Positions 23,690-33,234 of a DNA stretch of 64,000 bases are shown in pieces. Every line of letters starts with the position of its first letter. The first letter of the stretch is position 1. The position numbers were made by a program, and so were the translations under genes. The stretch lies in NCBI GenBank assembly GCA_030765065.1, contig CM060990.1, positions 5,512,001 through 5,576,000 on the forward strand, written 5' to 3'. The notes under the pieces are model-generated. The model was not told the origin of the DNA, made no database searches, and was given only the letters and a program-made list of their open reading frames with translations. The stretch comes from Deroplatys truncata. Its lineage: Eukaryota > Arthropoda > Insecta > Mantodea > Mantidae.

Positions 23690-24045
23690 GGAACACCTCG
23701 CTCCTCAATCCAATAGGGACCGTTTGTGCTTACCACCCCCAGGAAGAATGGATGAGGTGAAGAAACCGCAGGAGACTGTAGGCCGCAGGCAGCCGGGCTG
23801 ACAGAGATGCGCAGAGGTCCCGAGCGATTCCAAGCATGATGACCGGACACACCAAATGGCTTCCCTCTGGAGGAATCTGAGAGAACCCGACACAATTGAG
23901 GCTGCTGTGCGCATCTCTGTAGGCCGGCCTCTAGCCTCCTGCGGTTCTTCCACTCATCCGTTCCTCCTGGGGGTGGTAAGCACAAAAGACCCGCATTGGG
24001 TCGCAGTGCGAGTTGTCCCCTCCGTTCGAGGGTCATACTCATAAA
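23690..24045. repeat. Inverted pair of SINE-related segments (large hairpin)
   Basis: The left arm (about 23,690-23,840) contains TTGTGCTTACCACCCCCAGG and GAGATGCGCAGAG. The right arm (about 23,895-24,045) is its reverse complement (CTGGGGGTGGTAAGCACAAAA, GCGCATCTCTGTAGG) with substitutions. The arms are about 150 bp each with a spacer of roughly 60-80 bp. The same motif ends the SINE-B copy near 5,420-5,510. Confidence 0.65.
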
Positions 24046-24434
24046 TTTAAGTTTCCACATTGGACAATGCAGAACAAAGAAAAATACGAAAAACAGAAAC
24101 TTAAAGTACTCAGAAACCGAAAACAGTAGGAATGAAAAGAAATCCAATTCAATAAATGTAATTGTTTCCTAATTTTGTAATGAAAAAAGCATTATAAATG
24201 AATATTAGAGATATCAGGCATTTTAGAAATGATTTACTAAAATGTTTGTGTAAACTTAGAGTAGGGATTTACTTCCATGTAACCCGTGAAAAGCACATGA
24301 ACCTCGTGGGTTCCGCACCAACTGCACCGGCATGGCGCACAGATCAACTTTTTTTGTCCCACTGAAGTACAGTATAGGTCATTATAGTTATTGTAAAGTT
24401 CTCTCTCTTCCCTTCCTATTACCTACCTGTTTCG

Positions 24435-24729
24435 TCGTCCTCCGTGGACTAGTGGTACCGTGCTAGCCTCTAGTTCCCGAGGTCCGAGTTCAAACCGGGC
24501 GGAGGGCGATGGATTTTTTTCGGGCGTAAAAATCCTTAGCATGGCTTCCTTCGGAGGGAAGTAAAGCCGGCGGTCCCGTGTCGTAGATTTACGGCACGGA
24601 AAAGAACCTCAAGCCTGATAAGAGGCCTCTGATCAAAATTTCCAGTCTTTCACGCCCAATATAGAATGGGATGCTAAGAACCATAGTAGTTACAGAGCGT
24701 CCATAAATAAAACTGAATTTCATTTTTTT
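24435..24729 (+). mobile_element. SINE family A, copy 2 (13-bp TSD)
   Basis: Head: GTCCTCCGTGGACTAGTGGT, then a B-box region GAGTTCAAACCGGGCGG. The body has CCTTAGCATGGCTTCC and GTAGATTTACGGCACGG, and the end has CGTCCATAAATAAAACTG and a T-rich tail. An exact 13-bp duplication CCTACCTGTTTCG flanks it (24,422-24,434 and 24,730-24,742). The perfect duplication makes this one of the younger SINE copies here. It lies 105 bp outside the foldback structure. Confidence 0.9.
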
Positions 24730-24849
24730 CCTACCTGTTTCGAGTGCTAACGCCTGACTGAAAGCTATGTACTTCTTTTCATTTACCACATGATTTTCCT
24801 AGCAAAACGGTAGCCTACGATTGACTACGCTTGACCCTCCCCAACCCAA

Positions 24850-25335
24850 GGCTATCTGGCACTGTAAGTTGGGTGAAAGTTGTAAACTCTCCACAGAGTT
24901 AGTCTTAGCCACGCTAGTTCACTTCGTTGTTCTCGTGCACTGTAATCTAAGCAGGTCTTCCTCCCCAAAACCAATTTGACAATCTATGTTGATTAAAATT
25001 GTTACCTCTCCACGTTGACAGCCTTAGCCAGCTAGTCCACTTCGGTTTTCTCGGATAGGCTGATCTAAATAGGGTTTTCTCCTCAACTCAGAGATACTGG
25101 CACTGTAAATTGTCACAATTTGTTACCTCTATACCATGGTAGCTTTAGCCACGCTTGTTCACTTCGTTGTTCAGGTGCACGGTCATCTAAGCGGGTCTTC
25201 CTCCCCAAAACCAATTTGACACTCTATGTTGATTAAAATTGTTACCTCTCCACGCTGTCAGTCTTAGCCACGCTAGTGGACTTCGTTGTTCTCGTGCACA
25301 ACATCTAAATAGGCCTTCCTCCCCAAACCCGAGTA
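24850..25335. repeat. ~120-bp tandem repeats, outer block of left arm
   Basis: About four units share CTTAGCCACGCTAGTTCACT, CTTCGTTGTTCTCGTGCAC, TCTTCCTCCCCAAAACC and TTAAAATTGTTACCTCTCC. The CCTCCCCAAAACC motif recurs at about 24,960, 25,200 and 25,318, with a variant (TTCTCCTCAACTC) between the first two. The mirror block is at 35,745-36,240. Confidence 0.75.
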
Positions 25336-25379
25336 AGTTGAACGAAGTTTTACTTGTACTGTTTCCCACGGCCGAACTT

Positions 25380-25840
25380 TCTGACCCATGATTTTTTTTG
25401 GGGGGGTTCCCCGGGTCGCTCGCGAATGCTGGGAAGGATCATTACATCCCCCGAATTTCCTGTCCCTCTATTTCACCTTCATTCTCATTTCACTTCACCT
25501 TTCATCTGTTTGGTATCTTTCAGGGTTGCCAGTGTCCGCGGGAGGCCTCGGCGTGTACATGGCAGAGGAAAAGGATGTTCTGAATAAAGCTTCGTCCACC
25601 GGAATAAGGGCGGACTCCGGATCCCTAGTGTAAGCCTGCAGGGGGAGGGGAGCCGACTGCATCTGGGGAGTTTTAATCTGTAAACGGTAGGAACCCTGTC
25701 CTCTGCCTGTCGTGCCTCCTAGTTCGGCCACACCTTGTCTCTTCCCGGCGGCGCCCCGTAGGGACCTAGGCACTAAAGATCTGCGTTGGTCGAGGTGGTA
25801 AGTCGCCCTCCGCTCCTAGCTGTACTCATGTCTTTCTCAA
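25380..25840 (+). repeat. SINE-like block in left arm
   Basis: The layout resembles SINE-B (GCGAATGCTGGGAAGG, pyrimidine-rich stretch with CATTTCACTTCACCTTTCAT, GC-rich distal part ending near AAGTCGCCCTCCGCTCC). It lacks a clear tRNA head. A 92-codon minus-strand ORF (25,773-25,495) is conserved in the right arm with only a few changes. That reflects recent duplication and does not show coding. Confidence 0.55.
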
Positions 25841-25904
25841 TTGTCATCCACCTGCTACATTCTATGTTCCTCCAGTAGCATGTATAGAGGGAAGCTGGTT
25901 CACT

Positions 25905-26994
25905 TTTTGCGTTTATATGGGAAAACGGGGGGAGATGCGACGGTTCAAGGAGGAAAATGTGTTAATATGGGAGAGATAGGGAAAACGGGGAGAGATATGA
26001 CGGTTCAAGGAGGAAAATGTGTTAATATGGGAGAGATAGGGAAAACGAGGAGAGATCCGAGGTAGAGCAGGGCCTGAAGAAGGGGGAATACCGTTTATAT
26101 GATAGAGGTAGGGAATACGAGGAGACGTGCTAGGCTAGACAGAGGTTGAGGAGTAGAGTAATCGTTTATACGGGAAATATAGAGAAAACGTGGAGAGACG
26201 ATAGGCTAGACAGATAGTGAAGAGAGGGAATGTTCTTTATATGTGGAGGTAGGGTATGCGAGGAGAAGTGCTAGGCTAGACAGAGTTTGAGGTGCGGAGT
26301 ATGCGTTTATGTGGAAAGATAGGGAAAACGTGGGGAGGTGATAGCCTAGACAGATGCTGAAGGAGGGGGAATATAGGCTTATACGGGAGAGATAGGGAAT
26401 ACGAGGAGAGATCCGAGGTACAGTAGGACCTGAAGAAGGGGAATACCGTTTATATGATACAGGAAGTTAATAAAGGAGATGTAGTAGGCTAAACAGAGGT
26501 TGAGGAGTAGGGTATACGTTCATCTGGGAAGCTATGAAAAACGGAGAGAGTTGAAGGATGGAGTAGTGGGCTTTATATGACAGAGGTAGGGAATACGAGG
26601 AGAAGTGTTAGGCTAGACAAAGTCTGAGGTGCGGAGTATGCGTTTATATGGGAAAGATAGGGAAAACGTGGAGAGATGATAGGCCAGACAGATGCTTAAG
26701 GAGGGGGAATATAGGCCTATACGGGAGAGATAGGGAATACGAAGAGAAGTGCTAGGCTAGACAGAGCTTGAGATGCGGTGTATGCGTTTATACGGGAAAG
26801 ATAGAGAATACGAGGAGATGCCGGCCCTCGTAGCCGTGGTCGCTGAAGTGGTTGCTCCGGCGCTCCGCCAAGCTGAGGGTCGCGGGTTCGAGTCCCGCCA
26901 CGGGCATGGGTGTTTGTGTGTGTATGTGTGTTACGGAAATAAGCGGTATAAAAACAGAAAAACACATTAGTAAAAACTGGGAACAACAAGGGAA

Positions 26995-27031
<37 letters not shown>

Positions 27032-27490
27032 AGAAGTACCAGGATAGACAGAGGTTGAGGAGTAGACTATGTGTTTATATAGGTAACATAGGGAAAACGT
27101 GGAGAGATGATAGTCTAGCAGGCTAGGAGACTAGAAAAGACATTTATATGCAAGAGGTAGGGAATACGCTGAGAGATAATAGGCTAGACAGATGCTGAAA
27201 GAGGGAAGGATACGCTTTATACGGAAGAGATGGGAGAAACGCGGAGTGATACTAGGCTAGACAGAGTTAAAGATTGAATATGTTTTATATGAGTGAGAGA
27301 GAAAGAGAGATAGCAAACGGAGGAGAGTTATTAGGCTAGGAGGATTTGAATGGTAGAGTATGCGTTTATATGAAGAGACGGGAAAACGGAGAGAGATCCT
27401 ATGCTAGGAGAGAATTGAAAGAGAGGGAAATGCGTTTATATTGGAGAGATAGGGATACGAGAGTCGATGCTAGGCTAGACAGTATACTTT
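25905..27490. repeat. Minisatellite block of left arm
   Basis: Variable units of roughly 70-90 bp are built from GGGAGAGATAGGGAATACGAGGAGA, GCTAGGCTAGACAGA, TTGAGGAGTAG and GCGTTTATA(C/T)GGGA. Two adjacent 60-bp units at 25,918-26,040 are nearly identical. The block is interrupted at 26,819-27,029 by a SINE that the right arm lacks. The mirror block is 33,735-35,165. Confidence 0.8.
26819..27029 (+). mobile_element. Young tRNA-derived SINE with 31-base poly(A) tail
   Basis: The head TGCCGGCCCTCGTAGCCGTG leads to an intact B box GGTTCGAGTCC at 26,885-26,895 within a perfect GGGTTCGAGTCCC arm. The element ends in an uninterrupted A run at 26,999-27,029. AGGAGA is present at 26,813-26,818 and 27,029-27,034, giving a 5-6 bp TSD. 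The right arm has no counterpart, so the insertion followed arm formation (or was lost from the right arm). Confidence 0.85.
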
Positions 27491-27694
27491 TTTCTAAACC
27501 TTACAAACTTTTTATATGTTAAACAGTTGGTGTGCGAGACGGAGAAGGATAAACTGTATATTGGTTTACAGTTTTGGTGCATGTAGAAGTATTCTAAACT
27601 AACCCCAAACCGAACGCCCTAACCTATCCCTACCTTGCCTGCTCTGGATCATCTTCTCATTGCCTATTCAATCCTGTCATCGACTAACACAACC

Positions 27695-28327
27695 AACGTA
27701 ACGAAACGTAACACCACGTATCATAACCTCGTAACCACGTAACAAGACGGAACATAAGCACGTAACCTAACGTAACACAACGTAAAATAAGCATGTAACC
27801 ATGTAACAAGGCGTAACAACCATGCAACCACATACAAAGACGTAACACCACGTAACATAGGCACGTAACCATGTGACAAGACCAAACACCACGTAACATA
27901 GCCACGTAACCACGTAAAAAGAAAGAACATAACCACGTAACACACCCTAATATAAGCACGCAACCACGTGACAAAACCTAATATCACGTAACATAAGCAA
28001 GAAACCACGTAACAAGACGAACATAACCACGTAATATAAGCATGTAACAAAACGTAACACCACGTAACATAAGCACATAACCAGGTAACAAGACGTAACA
28101 ACACGTAACAACCATGTAACCACGCAAGAAGACGTAACAACACGTAACATAAGTACGTAACGACGTGAAAAGACGTAATACCACGTAACATAACCACGTA
28201 ACCACATAACAAGAACGAACATAACCACGTAACACAACGTAATATAAGCACGTAACCACGTGACAAGACGTAACACCATTTAACATAAGCATGCAACCAC
28301 GTAACAGGACGGAACATAACCACGTAA
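27695..28327. repeat. ACGTAAC-based array, inner block of left arm
   Basis: Short variable units repeat the core ACGTAAC (CACGTAACCACGTAAC, AAGACGTAACACC, ACATAAGCACGTAACC). Overlapping minus-strand ORFs up to 200 codons, rich in Tyr, Val, Leu and Cys, are translation of the repeat in several frames. The array stops abruptly at 28,327, next to the candidate exon at 28,329-28,443. Confidence 0.85.
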
Positions 28328-28328
28328 C

Positions 28329-28443
28329 CTTGACTGTTCGGGTGTCTGAATCATTATGTTATTTGAGGAACGATCCTGCAGCCGGCGGCGCGTATCCTGC
28401 TGGAGCTGGATGTAAGCCTCAGCTACGTTAGCAGAACTGAATG
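28329..28443 (-). CDS. Candidate exon 2 of an unidentified minus-strand gene
   Basis: On the minus strand TTACGTTTTCAG gives a 3' splice site ending at 28,444. The following 115 bases are open and join in phase to the ATG-TCT-G of candidate exon 1 at 29,093-29,087. The joined start reads MSAFSSANVAEAYIQLQQ, followed by DTRRRLQDRSSNN and TPEQSR. An AAG|GTTACG donor-like sequence ends the exon exactly where the ACGTAAC array begins; without splicing the frame stops about 16 codons later, inside the array. I do not recognise the protein. If real, later exons would lie left of the arm. Confidence 0.35.
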
Positions 28444-29086
28444 CTGAAAACGTAAGTAATTTACGCATTAGATTTTTAATTATTTTTTTTTAAGGAAAGT
28501 TATATTATTAAGTTACTTTACTTTATTGCGAATAGCTTATACAGGGAAATGTCGATGTAGTTTTTAACACCCGAGAAATTTCTATTGCAAATAAAGCACG
28601 TGTATTTCTCGACACAGTCATGGAAAATATCTCTTTTAACATGATGGAAACAGGCTGAAAGTTTTTACTAAATAAATGCGCAAGAGGAATGAAACATTAA
28701 CTGATGAATGTTCGACCAATGCATGCAACAAGGAAGTCCCCGGATCGATTACCGTCGGTTACCCTCGGAAGAACATATATACAGAACATTTTTATTCGAT
28801 TCGGATGGTATTCAAGTAATTGTGTTTTCTCTAGAAAGGAATATAGTTCACTCGGTGAAAACACGTATTTAAACATCTGGAATAACAAGTTTGTTTTTAA
28901 AAAAATGAATACTTAACTAAACTGTTCACATTATTTTGAGAATTCGCGCAGCTAGATATTAACTGTAGAAGTTCAACTATTCGCGTATAAATGTCTCGAC
29001 ATTGAAAACAAGAATGCAATTATAAATTAAAATATAAAGGTAATAATTTAACTTTTAAAGTAAATGAAGTGTTTTTTACAACTTAC

Positions 29087-29169
29087 CAGACATGATCGTT
29101 CGATGAAATTTCACGTTGAAAGAGTAAAGTTTGCAGAGGTCTTAGCTCGTTGATGTCAGCTGAGAAACT
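29087..29169 (-). CDS. Candidate exon 1 (5' UTR and first seven coding bases)
   Basis: From a CAGT initiator near 29,169 the minus strand runs as a short leader to ATGTCTG at 29,093-29,087, followed by a consensus GTAAGT donor at 29,086-29,081. No ATG precedes it in the leader. The donor is phase 1 and matches the phase-1 acceptor at 28,443 after a 643-base intron. The agreement of promoter spacing, start codon, donor and phase is why I list it despite the tiny coding part. Confidence 0.35.
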
Positions 29170-29275
29170 GTAACAATTTCTGCTGAAGCAGTCTTTTTAT
29201 AGTGCTCTTTTGCAATATAAAAATGTATGCGCGAAGTTTAAGATATATAATACAGCGATTTTGATTGGCTACTCC
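29155..29275 (-). promoter_or_regulatory. Core promoter: CCAAT, TATA, initiator
   Basis: On the minus strand a CCAAT box (AGCCAATCAAAA, 29,264-29,268) lies about 95 bases upstream of a CAGT initiator at 29,170-29,167. A strong TATA box (CTATAAAAAG, 29,202-29,193) sits about 31 bases upstream of it. This is textbook polymerase II spacing, transcribing leftwards into the left arm. Confidence 0.45.
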
Positions 29276-29399
29276 AAACCGTCGAGTAGAAGGAGAGGGA
29301 ATGCTAGCCTCGCGCAAGGGGCATTTCGTAAGCAAGCCTAAACCTGTTATGGGGAAATCCGACATCACGCCACCTCTCTGTAGTTGAAATCCTTCTGCA

Positions 29400-29680
29400 T
29401 ATGACGCTATAAAATATATATATATATTATTTTTTTACATGCACCGCTAAAATTCATTGTTAATTATTATTACATTACCAAAATAATCGCCTAAGTATTA
29501 AATTTGAAGCATGTGTCTGCGAACAAAGCATTATTCTATCCTGATATGAATGTGAGAGGTGTAGTTCATACATAGTATTGTATAAATAGCGCATTTAATG
29601 ATAATTTTTAGAGTGAAAATAACGAAAAAGAAGGTATTGTTTCTGTTGATATAATTGTTAGAGATGAATGGTGAAACGTC
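29400..29680. other. AT-rich unassigned DNA in the core
   Basis: Only a (TA) tract near 29,410-29,430 stands out. Confidence 0.35.
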
Positions 29681-29712
29681 GATCTGTTTAAATGGGATAA
29701 GCTTTCTTAACG

Positions 29713-29747
<35 letters not shown>

Positions 29748-30148
29748 TTGATTGCCTCTGAGAAGAAAATAATACTTGGAGATAATTGCAATAGTTACGA
29801 ATGTTTACTTAGACTTCTACAGAATCTATACACTATGCGTGAAAAATACATGTTTTAAACACGGACCATTCCTATAATCTATATGAGCATGGTTTTTCCT
29901 GTAAGAACGTCTTTTCAGACAAAAAAAGATAAATAATTCTAAGAAAAATACAATATATACGAGAGAGAAAATCCATCGCGCTCCGCAGGGAATCGAACCA
30001 GCGACCTCTCGATTGTGAATAGACACGCCACCTCTCAGAGAAGTCTGATATTCATTATTACATTGGAGCGCTGAGTAATTAAATAATGTTTTAGACACAA
30101 TGGCTCAAACACCAGTCTGTTTAAATGGAATATGCTTTCTTAACGATG

Positions 30149-30196
<48 letters not shown>

Positions 30197-30300
30197 TAAC
30201 AACTTGATTGCCTCTGAGAAGGAAATAATACTTGGAGATAATTGCAATAGTTACGAATCTTTACTTAGACTTCTACAGAATCTATACACTATGTGTTTAA
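29665..30300. repeat. Direct duplication (~170 bp) with AAT microsatellites
   Basis: Segment 29,685-29,843 (GTTTAAATGGGATAAGC, (AAT)n at 29,716-29,748, CTTGGAGATAATTGCAATAG, CTACAGAATCTATACACTATG) recurs at 30,118-30,293 with a longer (AAT)n tract. A tRNA-derived SINE lies between the copies. Confidence 0.8.
29965..30055 (-). mobile_element. tRNA-derived SINE head between the duplicated segments
   Basis: The minus strand reads GAGAGGTGGCGTGTCTATTC, then GGTCGCTGGTTCGATTCCC (B box, about 29,988-30,006) and GCGGAGCGCGATGG. It lacks a proper acceptor-stem match, so it is a SINE, not a tRNA gene. The 3' body runs toward about 29,860 but is hard to delimit. Confidence 0.5.
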
Positions 30301-31380
30301 TTATAATTTCAGCATAAAAAGAAAATATCGCTTCTCTCCGTTTAATTTTCCTGACGGGAGAGTCATATTCAATGTTTTATTAAAAGAAATAAGAGGTAGT
30401 ATACTATGAAACTTAATCATTAATAATCTTCATGTAGAATTTAAATTACTTATTGGAGGGGAAAAAATGCGTAGCAAGCTTATAATTGCCAGGCTTAGGA
30501 TTTTCCCCTGTTTGTATGGGGAATTCTGCGCAGAGCAAGTAGGAACCCTTTCAAGCTGACCATTAACGATATGATAGACATCTATTGTATTCTTAAAACG
30601 TTATTTCCCCAGCGGGTCGGGGTTTATTCGTCAAGGGTGTACAGACTTTCCTTTATATCGACTGTCTTTATAAAAGATGTCGATTGAAAGATATCGTAAT
30701 TTTTATGCTTGCGTACGTGTGATACTTTATCAACGTCTGTTTTGAGCTCCCTTACTGGAAAAAATGCATGTTTTGTCTGTATTTTATCTTCAGGGGTGTA
30801 CAGCATATTTCTTTCAAGGAGGGCATGCAGCTGAATAATTCGTCGAATTTCCCGAAGACCGCTACGTCTTCGCGATAATTATATTATCAAAGCAAATGTT
30901 TTTTATTTATTCTCTCTCGATTTTATTATTGCTGAGCAGACATAGTGGTTTTATAATTTTAACCTCAGGAATTCCCTGCGTCTGTGTATAAGTTTGGACC
31001 GTACCCTGGCATATGACGTGATGGAAATCCCAGGTCATTAAGTAACAGGTACAAATGATCTCGAAACTGGCAGAAGAAAAAGTCCCCGGCGTTCCTGGTT
31101 TAACCGCTTCTAAGAATGTACAAATTCTTTTTTGCAAGGTATATGCAACTGCATAACTAGTCGATTTTCTCGAAGACCGCTACGTCTTTAGAAGGAATAT
31201 TTAAAACGAATATCAAATTTATATTTGAGGTCTTCGTATTGACGCGAGTTCTCTGCTCACGTATTCAAAAAATATCTTTCGTAGGGAAATGTTTATAAGT
31301 CCTCTCTCCAAGTTATTAAATCCTTTCGCAATACTTATATATTTACTAAGAAAGGTATGCCTGTTTTGAATGCTATGTAG

Positions 31381-31388
31381 AGAGAGAG

Positions 31389-31443
<55 letters not shown>
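31381..31443. repeat. (AG)n(TG)n microsatellite
   Basis: About 5 AG units are followed by about 22 GT units and a short GAGAGAG end. Confidence 0.95.
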
Positions 31444-31444
<1 letters not shown>

Positions 31445-31629
31445 CGCTTGCGTGTTGGGCACAATGTCTGTTTGAAAGTCGCTGCTCTGTGGTTTTCCTC
31501 GACTGTCTTTACCTATATACATTTATTTTGAAGCTTATTTGTGACCATTCGTTAACTAGCTTAATTAAAATAGCAACAGACGGAATTTGTTTACGATACT
31601 CTATATATTATTTTATAAACAATACTTGT

Positions 31630-31905
31630 ATTATTCAACTATAATGTTAATTCACGTTTATTTATTTTTTCATAATCAATTCCACGGAATTATATAACGA
31701 GACAACCTGAACGCGCCTCGGATGTTAAACGAGGTATTATTTAACTATAATGTTAATTCACGTTTATTTATTTTTTCATAATCAATTCCCCGGAATTATA
31801 ACGAGACAACATTAAGGTACCTCGCATGTTAAACGATGTATTATCTACTTATAATGTTAATTCGCGTTTATTATTTTTTTTCAGAATCATTCTCCTCGGA
31901 ATTAT
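31630..31905. repeat. ~105-bp tandem repeat, about 2.5 units
   Basis: The block ATAATGTTAATTC(A/G)CGTTTA starts at 31,641, 31,747 and 31,851 (periods 106 and 104). Each copy is followed by CGGAATTAT and the first two by ACGAGACAAC and a GTTAAACGA block. Units differ at several positions. Confidence 0.85.
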
Positions 31906-31919
31906 GTGAAGTTAAGGTG

Positions 31920-32200
31920 GTCGTCATGCGCGCGTCAAGCCACAATATGGCGAACTCCCGGCTTCTACGCAAGATTTCGAAAATGATCACATGGCGCGCT
32001 GTGAGGAAGCCAGCTCTCGCCAAAGTGTTGCGCACGCGGGCTCAGAGAGAAAGTACTTTCGTTGATGACCGTACGGCGCGCTGCGTGGCAGCGGGCTCTC
32101 GCGTTACAGGACGGAAGAGAGAGGGAATACAGGTCAGTTCGGCGGTGGAGCGTGCAGGGGATGGCCTGCGCGCTCGCTCGTGTTGTCTTTCGTAAAGGAT
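31920..32200 (+). other. CpG-rich segment with imperfect internal repeat
   Basis: Much GC- and CpG-richer than its surroundings. GGCGCGCTGTGAGGAAGCC near 31,994 and GGCGCGCTGCGTGGCAGCG near 32,075 are imperfect repeats. An open frame of 119 codons (31,836-32,195) passes through it, but the N-terminal third is translation of the 105-bp repeat. A leader exon or CpG-rich promoter is possible. Confidence 0.3.
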
Positions 32201-32644
32201 TCTCGTGTTAACGTCTCACTCTAGCAATTTACACCGTCCTTTTCAGTCACGGATTTGTTTATTTCACCTAAGTGATGTAATATTTTTATAAGCCACCCGC
32301 TCAAAAGAGCAATTAAACATGTATTATTAGACGTAATAATTATATACACCTAATCATTACCTTAACACCTCCATATACGAGAACGACCAGGTGCCTGAGT
32401 CAATTCATATACACTTAATTACATTAATCAATCAAAAACACTTAATCGTATTCATCGATCGAGGAGAATCGTTTAATTACATCACCCCTTTAGAAGCGCA
32501 ATGTGCGGACATTAGTAGTAATAAAATACCGATTTTGATTCTTTTTTTTCAATAATGTTTTATGCATGGACGAACATTATCTAATTGATTGACACAATTA
32601 TCTCCTCAAATCGATTTGCCGAGCAGTGGCGCGCGTCGAGAACA

Positions 32645-32912
32645 TCATTCCCCTACCACACCCATCACCAGGGCGGGATTTATACAGGTCACAATGAGAG
32701 GGAAGTGACGTAGCTAGCGTATGGGAACAATACACACTCTCCCACCTATCCGCAGGGAACCAATCAGACCACCCAGAACACCATTCCCCTCTCCCAATCA
32801 CCTGGGCGGGATTTAGACAGGTCACAATGCGAGGGAGGGAACGTGGCCAGCGTATGGGAACAATACACACTCTCCCACCTATCCACAGGGAACCAATCAG
32901 ACCAGCACGCAC
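32645..32912. repeat. 137-bp tandem duplication with CCAAT boxes
   Basis: Units starting at 32,645 and 32,782 share CATTCCCCT, GGGCGGGATTTA, ACAGGTCACAATG, AGCGTATGGGAACAATACAC and GGGAACCAATCAGACCA. Each holds a CCAAT box and a GC-box-like GGGCGGGA, so the pair resembles duplicated upstream promoter DNA facing the right arm. Confidence 0.75.
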
Positions 32913-33044
32913 ACGCAAAGGGAGGTTGGGGAACACAAAGGGGAGGGAGGGGGATGCTCGGGCTAGACCATAATGGAGGGGAGGGGGGCGCGTGTCAGGC
33001 GGCTTTTCAGGTTAGAGCACCCAGGAGGGGGCGGGGTGGCCACC

Positions 33045-33195
33045 GGCACGCGACCAGGCGGCATGTAAGCCCTCAAAGGGAGGGGGCGGGGCCTGGCGGC
33101 ACAGAGCAGGGTGGAATTTAAGCCCTCAAAGGAAGGGGGCGGAGCCTGGCGGCACAGAGCCGGGCGGCATATAAGCCCTCAAAGACAGGGGGAGG
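33045..33195. repeat. 53-bp tandem repeat with GC boxes
   Basis: TAAGCCCTCAAAG starts at 33,066, 33,119 and 33,172. Each is followed by a GGGGGCGGGG-type GC box or variant; the GC box recurs upstream near 33,030. The third unit carries CATATAAGCC, a TATA-like variant of the same position. Confidence 0.8.
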
Positions 33196-33234
33196 AGCTG
33201 GCGCTATTCCTTTATGGGCCAGAACTCTCATTTT

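Larger units (their letters stand above)
24834..28327 (+). repeat. Left inverted arm of the foldback structure (3.5 kb)
   Basis: Similarity to the right arm starts at the CCCTCCCCAACCCAAGGCTA region (24,830-24,850), matched near 36,214-36,240. The left arm is about 490 bp longer. A SINE insertion (about 216 bp with its duplication) and an ACGTAAC array twice as long (about 630 against 315 bp) account for nearly all of this. Confidence 0.8.
28328..33234. other. Unique core between the inverted arms
   Basis: 4.9 kb without an inverted partner. It contains a promoter-like region and two short exons on the minus strand at the left, microsatellites and a SINE in the middle, and GC-rich tandem repeats at the right. 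No transposase, integrase or replicase motif was seen on either strand. Confidence 0.6.

Noticed and set aside
25495-25773. Conserved 92-codon ORF present in both foldback arms
   Set aside because: Conservation is explained by recent arm duplication; the arms are equally similar outside the ORF.
25905-27490. CRISPR-like array
   Set aside because: Units vary in length and have no conserved direct repeat with unique spacers; the context is eukaryotic.
27684-28323. Overlapping minus-strand ORFs of 96-200 codons rich in Tyr, Val, Leu and Cys, looking like membrane proteins
   Set aside because: They are translations of the ACGTAAC array in several frames at once; the mirror array gives the same peptides. 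Frame openness follows from the repeat.
32598-33121. Opposed ORFs of 112 and 92 codons in the GC-rich core
   Set aside because: Both arise from tandem duplications, and no frame-specific constraint can be seen.
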